Source: Coriobacteriales bacterium
Lineage (GTDB): Bacteria > Actinomycetota > Coriobacteriia > Coriobacteriales > QAMH01
DNA: 6,913 bases
Direction: 5' to 3'
Assembly: GCA_024408695.1 (NCBI GenBank)
Contig: JAKSUU010000053.1
Coordinates: 1 to 6,913 of the forward strand
A program made the position numbers and the translations under genes. The first letter of the stretch is position 1. Each line of letters begins with the position of its first letter. Of this stretch, positions 1 to 4,844 are shown in pieces. The notes under the pieces are model-generated. The model did no database searches. It had not been told where the DNA came from and saw nothing but the letters and a program-made list of their open reading frames with translations.

Positions 1-885
1 ATGCGCCTGACCCATTGCGTAATCGTTAGGGTCGTGAGCAGGCGTTACCTTTACAAAACCAGTACCAAAGCTGCTATCTACATGCCAATCTGTGAAAATT
101 GGAATTTCACGATTTACAATTGGAAGCACAACTGTAGCGCCATCTAAAGCCTTTTTTTCTTCGTCGTCAACACCAATTGCAACGCCTGTGTCGCCAAGCA
201 TGGTTTCTGGACGAGTTGTTGCAACTGTAATGTATTCAACGCCATTGACAGGCTCTTTTAGAGGGTAGCGCAAATACCAAAGATGACCTGATTCATCGCA
301 ATATTCTGCCTCGTCATCACTAATTGCAGTTTTGCATTTTGGACACCAATTAACAATGCGCTTTCCTTTGTAAATGAGGTCGTCATCGTACCATTCACAA
401 AAAACCTTGCGGACAGCCGTGGCATATTCTGGGCTCATGGTAAATTTTTCATCGTCATAATCTACGCTACAGCCCATGCGTTTAATTTGCTCTACGATGA
501 TGCCACCGTATTTATCTTTCCATTCATGACATTTTTCTATGAAGGCTTCGCGACCAATGTCAAGACGAGAAATACCCTGCTCTTTGAGATTTTTATCAAC
601 CTTTGTTTGCGTTGCAATGCCGGCGTGATCTGTACCTAAAATCCAGCGAGTGCTGTATCCAGCCATGCGACAATAACGGATATAGGTGTCTTGAATGGTA
701 TCATCGAGAGCGTGCCCCATATGAAGCATGCCTGTTACGTTTGGGGGCGGAATTACTACAGTACGATCTTCGCCCATGTGAGGATCGCGGCTTTCACTGC
801 GAGCAAAATATCCACTGTCTAGCCACATTTTCAAAATTTTTTCTTCAAAATCTTTGTGGTCGTAATTTTTAGGAATGTCTTTCAT
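1..885 (-). CDS. valS: Valyl-tRNA synthetase, N-terminal 295 codons (gene continues past the left edge)
   Basis: Cytoplasmic class I aminoacyl-tRNA synthetase that charges tRNA-Val with valine and edits mischarged threonine. My translation of the minus strand from an ATG at 885-883 is open to base 1. It shows the ValRS form of the HIGH region, PPPNVTGMLHMGH (residues 46-58), then GTDHAGIATQ (84-93). A Cys-Pro-Lys-Cys knuckle sits at about 181-184. The CP1 editing domain is marked by TTRPETMLGDT (223-233) and TPAHDPNDY (281-289). The PPPNVTG form separates it from IleRS and LeuRS. Family members are about 870-950 residues, so roughly two thirds, including the KMSKS loop, lies outside the window. 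The start is supported by AAGGAT about 4 nt upstream and by the family-like N-terminus MKDIPKNYDHKDFEEK. It lies 95 nt downstream of clpX on the same strand with no visible terminator between, so co-transcription is likely. The identity is secure. Confidence 0.97.
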   Translation of the reverse strand, partial: MKDIPKNYDHKDFEEKILKMWLDSGYFARSESRDPHMGEDRTVVIPPPNVTGMLHMGHALDDTIQDTYIRYCRMAGYSTRWILGTDHAGIATQTKVDKNLKEQGISRLDIGREAFIEKCHEWKDKYGGIIVEQIKRMGCSVDYDDEKFTMSPEYATAVRKVFCEWYDDDLIYKGKRIVNWCPKCKTAISDDEAEYCDESGHLWYLRYPLKEPVNGVEYITVATTRPETMLGDTGVAIGVDDEEKKALDGATVVLPIVNREIPIFTDWHVDSSFGTGFVKVTPAHDPNDYAMGQAH

Positions 886-939
886 GTTAATCCTTAAATC
901 AAATATTAAATTATCTATCAAAATTGCAGCACTTAGGTT

Positions 940-981
940 ACCGTCCCCAGGTGTTGCAAGTGCACCGTCCCCAGGGGTTGC
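940..981. repeat. Two 18-bp direct repeats with a GGGGACGGT core between clpX and valS
   Basis: The copies are accgtccccaggtgttgc (940-957) and accgtccccaggggttgc (964-981). They differ at one base and have a 24-bp period. On the gene strand each reads GCAAC-(A/C)-CCTGGGGACGGT, and the copy nearest clpX overlaps the first base position of its stop codon complement. They are GC-rich inside an otherwise AT-rich gap. From memory, GGGGACGGT-type words recur as dispersed intergenic repeats in several bacterial genomes, including coriobacteria, sometimes near REP-associated tyrosine transposases. That link is not shown here. Confidence 0.75.
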
Positions 982-2285
982 TACTTTTTCTTTAGTGGCT
1001 CCACAATTGGTTCAACGTTTTCGAGCACACAATCCTCACTAATTGTGACAACACGAGCTTTGTCACTATCAGGAATCTCAAACATAATTTTTTGCAACAA
1101 TCTCTCACAAATACTACGAAGACCACGAGCACCAACCTCAAGATCTATTGCACGTTTTGCAATAGCGTGAACAGATTTTTCGCTAAACTCTAGCTTAACA
1201 TTGTCAATAGCAAAAAGCTTTTGATATTGCTTGAGAAGAGCATTGCGAGGCTTCGTTAGAATCGCAACAAGGTCATCTTCTGTAAGCTCGTTTAGATGGG
1301 TTACAATTGGAATACGGCCTACAAACTCTGGAATAAGACCAAACTTTGTAAGGTCTTCTGGCAAAACTTTAGCAAGCAAATTGTCTTTGTCGTCGCTAGC
1401 TTTTTCATTAAGCTCGCTATTAAAACCAACGCTACTTTCGTTAACGCGTTTTGCGACGATATCTTCTAAGCCAACAAAAGCACCGCCTAAAATAAAAAGA
1501 ATGTTAGATGTATCAATTTGAAGCAAGTCTTCTTCTGGATGTTTGCGCTGACCAGTTTTTGCAATATTTGCAAGAGTACCCTCGATGATTTTTAGAAGAG
1601 CCTGCTGAACACCCTCACCCGAAACATCACGTGTAATAGATAAGTTTTCGGCCTTGCGCGCAATTTTATCAACTTCATCGATGTAAAGAATTCCGTATTG
1701 AGCACGCTCAACATCGCCATCTGCAGCATGAACAAGCTTTAGCAAAATGCTGTCCGCATCCTCTCCAACATAACCAGCCTCTGTAAGCACAGTGGCATCG
1801 GCAATGGCAAAAGGAACATCTAAAATTTGTGCAAGAGTTTTTGCAAGAAGAGTTTTACCACTACCACTTGGACCAAGCAATAAAATATTTGCCTTGTCGA
1901 TATCGACATTAGAAAAGCCATTAGACTTAATTTCTGTTTGCTGGCCACTAGCAAAAATACGCTTGTAGTGATTGTAAACTGCAACACTCAGTGCACGCTT
2001 TGCATCTTGTTGACCAATAACATAGTGCGAAAGCTCCTCATAAATCTCTGATGGTTTGGGAAGACTTGAAAAATCAATAGGTTTTGCAGGTGCTTTGTCT
2101 TTGTCAACAGCTTCGCCCGTGATTGTTTCTATGCCTTTGAGATCCAACGCTTTTGCACATGCCTCTACACATTCATTGCAAATAAAAAGGTGTTCTTTGT
2201 CGTTGCCAATTAAACTTACTCCGTCGGTTTGTTTTTTGTGACAAAACGAACACATTTCTGGAGGGCTTGTTAAATCATTAACCAT
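981..2285 (-). CDS. clpX: ATP-dependent Clp protease ATP-binding subunit ClpX
   Basis: AAA+ unfoldase that recognises tagged or damaged proteins, unfolds them with ATP and threads them into ClpP in the cytoplasm. The 434 residues have the full family layout. An N-terminal C4 zinc-binding domain carries Cys12, Cys15, Cys36 and Cys39. Walker A is GPSGSGKT (138-145), the GYVG pore loop is at 171-174, and Walker B with flank is ILYIDEVDK (199-207). The RKH loop is at 247-249. A VGF tripeptide at 287-289 sits where the IGF loop that docks on ClpP is expected. The arginine-finger region is EFVGRIP (320-326), and the sensor-2 motif GARGLR is at 385-390. The length is normal. AAGGA lies about 7 nt before the ATG. 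It follows clpP by 96 nt and precedes valS by 95 nt, all on one strand. IGF to VGF is a conservative change, so ClpP binding should be kept (inference). Confidence 0.98.
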   Translation of the reverse strand: MVNDLTSPPEMCSFCHKKQTDGVSLIGNDKEHLFICNECVEACAKALDLKGIETITGEAVDKDKAPAKPIDFSSLPKPSEIYEELSHYVIGQQDAKRALSVAVYNHYKRIFASGQQTEIKSNGFSNVDIDKANILLLGPSGSGKTLLAKTLAQILDVPFAIADATVLTEAGYVGEDADSILLKLVHAADGDVERAQYGILYIDEVDKIARKAENLSITRDVSGEGVQQALLKIIEGTLANIAKTGQRKHPEEDLLQIDTSNILFILGGAFVGLEDIVAKRVNESSVGFNSELNEKASDDKDNLLAKVLPEDLTKFGLIPEFVGRIPIVTHLNELTEDDLVAILTKPRNALLKQYQKLFAIDNVKLEFSEKSVHAIAKRAIDLEVGARGLRSICERLLQKIMFEIPDSDKARVVTISEDCVLENVEPIVEPLKKK

Positions 2286-2314
2286 AAGATTTCCTTAAAT
2301 CGAATGACCGGGTA

Positions 2315-2335
2315 AATTGCGCACAACGCGAAAAT
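2315..2335. promoter_or_regulatory. CGC-N5-GCG dyad in the clpP-clpX gap, possible operator
   Basis: The core CGC-ACAAC-GCG (2320-2330) is flanked by partly symmetric AATT and AATT arms. It lies about 30-50 bp upstream of the clpX start. A CGC-N5-GCG core resembles the ClgR operator of actinobacteria, which controls clp genes, but the flanking and spacer positions do not fit that consensus well. It could be a chance dyad. No clear -35/-10 pair was found beside it. Confidence 0.25.
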
Positions 2336-2381
2336 TTGAAAGTGTCATTTGCGCCTTACGCTAAATCATCCAAAATTACAT

Positions 2382-3011
2382 TTATTTTGCTTTTTTTGCG
2401 GCTTCGGCACGAGATTGAACAACTGCATCAACTAGACCATAATCTAGGGCTTCTTGAGCAGTCATAAAGTTATCAACTTCTGAATCTTTATGAATTTGTT
2501 CAACAGTTTTACCAGTATGTTTTGCCATAATTGACTCAAGGCGTTCACGAGTTTGACGCATAAGTTCTGCAACAACTTGGATGTCTGTTTCTTTGCCTTG
2601 GGTGCCTCCACTTGGCTGATGAATCATAATGCTTGAATTTGGAAGAGCAAAACGTTTGCCCGCTGCACCAGCGCAAAGCAAAAATGCACCCATGCTCGCA
2701 CATTGCCCAATGCAGATTGTGCTAACGTCGGGTTTGATAAACTGCATTGTATCGTAAATGCCAAGGCCCGCTGTAACGCTTCCACCAGGAGAATTAATGT
2801 AAAGAGAAATGTCTTTGTCTGGATCGGCGCTTTCAAGGTGCAAAAGTTGCGCGATTACAACATTGGCAGTTTGGTCGTTAACTTCGTCGCCTAAAAAAAT
2901 AACACGGTCGTTAAGCAGGCGAGAATAAATGTCGTATGAACGCTCGCCACGTGGGCTTTGTTCAATAACATAAGGGATAAGCGCTGATTTTGGATTAAAT
3001 GTGTCGTACAT
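2382..3011 (-). CDS. clpP: ATP-dependent Clp protease proteolytic subunit ClpP
   Basis: Serine peptidase that assembles as a double heptamer and degrades proteins delivered by ClpX in the cytoplasm. The 209 residues match the family length. The catalytic triad is visible: Ser106 in GQCASMGAF, His131 in MIHQPSGG, and Asp180 in [12 protein letters not shown]. The YINSPGGSV segment (71-79) and the closing EALDYGLVD (187-195) are also typical. The start is supported by AAAGGAC about 6 nt before the ATG. It has a short N-terminal region ([18 protein letters not shown]), which in the family is processed to expose the mature end. It sits 62 nt after tig and 96 nt before clpX. Only one clpP is present here, whereas many actinobacteria carry a clpP1-clpP2 pair at this point; a second copy elsewhere cannot be excluded. 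Confidence 0.98.
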   Translation of the reverse strand: MYDTFNPKSALIPYVIEQSPRGERSYDIYSRLLNDRVIFLGDEVNDQTANVVIAQLLHLESADPDKDISLYINSPGGSVTAGLGIYDTMQFIKPDVSTICIGQCASMGAFLLCAGAAGKRFALPNSSIMIHQPSGGTQGKETDIQVVAELMRQTRERLESIMAKHTGKTVEQIHKDSEVDNFMTAQEALDYGLVDAVVQSRAEAAKKAK

Positions 3012-3052
3012 GATTTTGTCCTTTCTACGAATATGCCTTGTTTTTTATACTC

Positions 3053-3067
3053 AATCCACTTTGGATT
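3053..3067. other. Small perfect hairpin between tig and clpP
   Basis: AATCCA and TGGATT are perfectly complementary 6-bp arms around a 3-nt loop. The hairpin lies 7 nt after the tig stop codon, read on the gene strand. No U-run follows it, so it does not look like an intrinsic terminator. It could be an mRNA 3' or processing hairpin, or chance in AT-rich DNA. The TATAAA-like word just downstream lacks a good -35, so I do not call a clpP promoter. Confidence 0.25.
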
Positions 3068-3073
3068 TTGTAA

Positions 3074-4558
3074 CTATTTGTCTGAATCCTTTTTAGATTT
3101 TGTAGTGTTTGTGGTTTTTGCCGTGCTTGTGGTTTTTGTAGTCGCCTTGGTGGATTTTGACTTATCTGATTTCGATTTTGATTCTGTTTTAGACGATTTT
3201 GCCTTGGTAGCTTTTTTCTTGTCATCCTTTTCTTTGTCTTCTTTTTTTTCGTCATCTAACTTTTCACCAGGTTTTAGCTCTTCGAATTTGGCGTTTTCTT
3301 TAAGCCATTCACTTGCCTTTTTGCGCAAAATTGCTTCACGGATTTCACTCATACGACCAAGTTCAATCCACTTTTGTTTTGTGCCTTCTGGGTCTTGAGC
3401 AGCTAGAAATTCTTTATCTACATCTTCGTCTGTAACTGTAATGCCATGCTTTGCAGCTATAGCATCGAGTGCAAGACTTTGATGAGCAAGCTCGGAACTT
3501 TGCTCTTTAAAGTCTTTGTCGAATTCTTCTTTAGAAATACCTTCGCTTGCAAGGAGCTGATCAAAGGTCATGCCCTGACTTTGCAAATTATTGTAAAAAT
3601 CGTAAAGAGAAACACCATGGGTATAGTCAAGGAATTTTCGGTTGATTTTATCTTTAACGCGCTTGCCGATTTCTTCGTGAATGAGCCTTTCTTTAAGGTC
3701 TTCAATTTGACCTTCTTTTTCTTTTTCAATTGTTGAACGCAAGGTTTCTTTTAATTTATCGAGACTTTCTGCACCAAGACGTTTTGCAAATTCGTCATCG
3801 ATTTTTGGAGCTTTTTTCTCTTTAATTGCCATTAGAGCAACTTTTGCATGGATAGTGTCGGCACCAATAAAGGCGTATTCTTCTTCCCCCTTAATGCTAA
3901 AGTCGAATTCCTTTTTGTCGCCAGATTTCATTCCAATAATTTCTTTTTCGAAATTTTTAGGCATTGCCTGGGTGCCGAGTTCAACAAGACGCTCGTCGTC
4001 TTTAAGACCAGGAACTTCTTCTCCGTTTGCGGTGCATTCAAAATCAAGAACTACAAAATCGTGCTCTTTAACAGCACGACCAGCGATTTCCTCAAAATCA
4101 TAATAGTAAGAAGAGAACATATCGATTTGAGCTTGGATTTCTTCGTCGGTGGCCTTTGTAGATGGAATTTTTAGCGTTGGAGCATCATAGCTTGTAAGCT
4201 CAACTGCAGGTTTAACAGGACCTGAAAGGGTAAAGTTAAAGTTGTCAGCGTCGGTGAGTTTTGGAAGTGGTTCAAATTTTGGATTTTCAATGAATTGAAT
4301 GTCTTGTTCGTCGATGGCACGAGGGGCTACATCGTTAACCATGTCGGTTGCGATTTCTGTATAAATTGCATCTTTGCCACCGAAAAAATTATCAAGAACA
4401 GTTCGAGGAGCTTTTCCTGGTCGAAAGCCAGGAATACGTTTTTTGTTCAATTTTTTGTAATAGGCATCGATGTGTTTTTTGGTTTCTGAGGGTTCTAGCA
4501 CAACGGAAATTTCAATTGAACCGTCATCTTTTTGCGTTTTTGTAACTTTCAAGGCCAT
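3074..4558 (-). CDS. tig: Trigger factor, ribosome-associated chaperone with a Lys/Thr/Ser-rich tail
   Basis: Binds the ribosome exit tunnel and shields nascent chains; the family also has prolyl isomerase activity. In 494 residues I see the N-terminal ribosome-binding domain with the signature GFRPGKAP (44-51). A central FKBP-like domain spans about 160-245 (VKEHDFVVLDFECTANGEE onward). The helical chaperone arms fill about 250-425. The 66-residue tail from 429 is extremely rich in Lys, Thr and Ser and is probably disordered. E. coli trigger factor is 432 residues, so the tail accounts for the extra length. In the FKBP domain the usual IPGFE-like segment reads MPKNFE (199-204), so isomerase activity may be weak. 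The first ATG has AAGGAG directly against it; a TTG at codon 3 (4552-4550) would give a 6-nt spacing and a protein starting MKVTKTQ. It begins the tig-clpP-clpX block. The identity is secure; the exact start is not. Confidence 0.96.
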   Translation of the reverse strand: MALKVTKTQKDDGSIEISVVLEPSETKKHIDAYYKKLNKKRIPGFRPGKAPRTVLDNFFGGKDAIYTEIATDMVNDVAPRAIDEQDIQFIENPKFEPLPKLTDADNFNFTLSGPVKPAVELTSYDAPTLKIPSTKATDEEIQAQIDMFSSYYYDFEEIAGRAVKEHDFVVLDFECTANGEEVPGLKDDERLVELGTQAMPKNFEKEIIGMKSGDKKEFDFSIKGEEEYAFIGADTIHAKVALMAIKEKKAPKIDDEFAKRLGAESLDKLKETLRSTIEKEKEGQIEDLKERLIHEEIGKRVKDKINRKFLDYTHGVSLYDFYNNLQSQGMTFDQLLASEGISKEEFDKDFKEQSSELAHQSLALDAIAAKHGITVTDEDVDKEFLAAQDPEGTKQKWIELGRMSEIREAILRKKASEWLKENAKFEELKPGEKLDDEKKEDKEKDDKKKATKAKSSKTESKSKSDKSKSTKATTKTTSTAKTTNTTKSKKDSDK

Positions 4559-4564
4559 CTCCTT
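4559..4564 (-). promoter_or_regulatory. Ribosome binding site of tig; its position argues for a TTG start
   Basis: AAGGAG (gene strand) ends immediately before the ATG, leaving no spacer, which is too close for normal initiation there. The TTG at 4552-4550, in frame at codon 3, is 6 nt downstream of this motif, an ordinary distance. The motif overlaps a CCTTAAGG palindrome at 4561-4568. Confidence 0.6.
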
Positions 4565-4579
4565 AAGGTTAATATGTAA

Positions 4580-4585
4580 ATTATA
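4580..4585 (-). promoter_or_regulatory. Candidate -10 box (TATAAT) for tig, proximal promoter
   Basis: A perfect TATAAT lies 22 nt upstream of the annotated ATG. The -35 position at 17-bp spacing (4603-4608, TCTGCT) is poor and coincides with one arm of the dyad at 4603-4622. If this promoter is used it would probably need an activator or be repressed by whatever binds the dyad. The leader would be short, about 15-20 nt. The surrounding DNA is very AT-rich, so chance occurrence is possible. Confidence 0.4.
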
Positions 4586-4602
4586 ATAATAACATAGTAA
4601 AG

Positions 4603-4622
4603 AGCAGATTGCGTAATCTGCT
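4603..4622. promoter_or_regulatory. Perfect dyad AGCAGATT-N4-AATCTGCT in the tig leader
   Basis: Two perfect 8-bp arms surround a 4-bp centre (GCGT). The dyad overlaps the -35 position of the proximal TATAAT and lies just downstream of a second -10 candidate. It therefore suits an operator or a 5'-leader hairpin. No U-run follows on either strand, so a terminator is unlikely. The cognate regulator is unknown. The sequence does not match CIRCE or HAIR elements. Confidence 0.5.
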
Positions 4623-4625
4623 TAA

Positions 4626-4654
4626 AATATTGGGGTGTGTAATTTTTTTGTAAA
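4626..4654 (-). promoter_or_regulatory. Candidate distal promoter for the tig block
   Basis: TTTACA (4649-4654) and AATATT (4626-4631) are separated by exactly 17 bp on the gene strand. They match the -35 and -10 consensus at 5 of 6 and 4 of 6 positions. Transcription would begin near 4619, within the dyad at 4603-4622, placing that dyad at the start of the mRNA or the operator position. A short TGCAA-N3-TTGCA dyad (4660-4672) lies just upstream. The DNA is AT-rich, so this is a weak call. Confidence 0.35.
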
Positions 4655-4738
4655 GCAGGTGCAAAACTTGCATATGTATTTTTTGGGGAAATGTTGTTTT
4701 GTTGCTATTTGCGGGCGGAGGGGTCACACATGCCCAAA

Positions 4739-4760
4739 GCAGATGTTCGTGGACATTTGC
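4739..4760. other. 22-bp imperfect dyad downstream of the lipase-like gene
   Basis: GCAGATGT and ACATTTGC are complementary apart from one G-T pair, and the centre adds a C-G and a T-G pair. As plus-strand RNA this folds into about 10 pairs with a tight loop. As minus-strand RNA two pairs become A-C mismatches. No U-run follows on the minus strand, so it is not a clear terminator for the gene ending at 4845. It adjoins the 20-bp repeat array and keeps its register, so it may be a diverged unit or an operator. Confidence 0.35.
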
Positions 4761-4820
4761 GCCTGTTCAGGTGCGGTTGCTTGCGATCATGTGCGGTTGC
4801 GCCTGTTCATGTGCGGTTAT
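4761..4820. repeat. GC-rich tandem array with exact 20-bp period (three units)
   Basis: Units start at 4761, 4781 and 4801. Each contains the octamer GTGCGGTT at the same offset (4771, 4791, 4811). The first and third units agree at 17 of 20 positions, and the middle unit is diverged in its left half. The block is about 60% GC in an AT-rich gap. A perfect DnaA box overlaps its right end and AT-rich DNA lies about 100-200 bp to the left. The direct tandem form with no unique spacers rules out a CRISPR array. The array could be a protein-binding array, an iteron-like element or a decayed minisatellite. Confidence 0.65.
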
Positions 4821-4825
4821 CCACA
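4817..4825 (+). promoter_or_regulatory. Perfect consensus DnaA box TTATCCACA
   Basis: TTATCCACA is the classical high-affinity DnaA binding nonamer. It overlaps the end of the third 20-bp repeat unit and lies 20 bp beyond the lipase-like stop codon. I see only this single box. One exact 9-mer has perhaps a few percent chance of occurring in a window this size, so the match is notable but not proof of DnaA binding. No dnaA, dnaN or rep gene is nearby. Confidence 0.4.
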
Positions 4826-4844
4826 ACCATGGTGTTTCAAATAT

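Noticed and set aside
603..872. Plus-strand 89-residue frame
   Set aside because: It lies wholly antisense to the conserved catalytic region of valS.
886..980. T-box riboswitch in front of valS
   Set aside because: The gap is only 95 nt and lacks the T-box sequence and the antiterminator or terminator stems; the GGTTACC word there is not the T-box motif.
3033..3398. Plus-strand frame antisense to the trigger factor tail, rich in Phe, Val, Asp and Ser
   Set aside because: It mirrors the Lys/Thr/Ser-rich tail codons and has no independent support.
4630..4672. Intrinsic terminator for the lipase-like gene formed by the TGCAA/TTGCA hairpin and nearby T7
   Set aside because: On the minus strand the homopolymer reads as A residues and is about 10 nt away, so it cannot serve as a U-run; it lies too far from the stop codon and within the tig promoter region.
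4741..4820. CRISPR array
   Set aside because: The 20-bp units are directly adjacent with no unique spacers, are diverged, and no cas gene is present.
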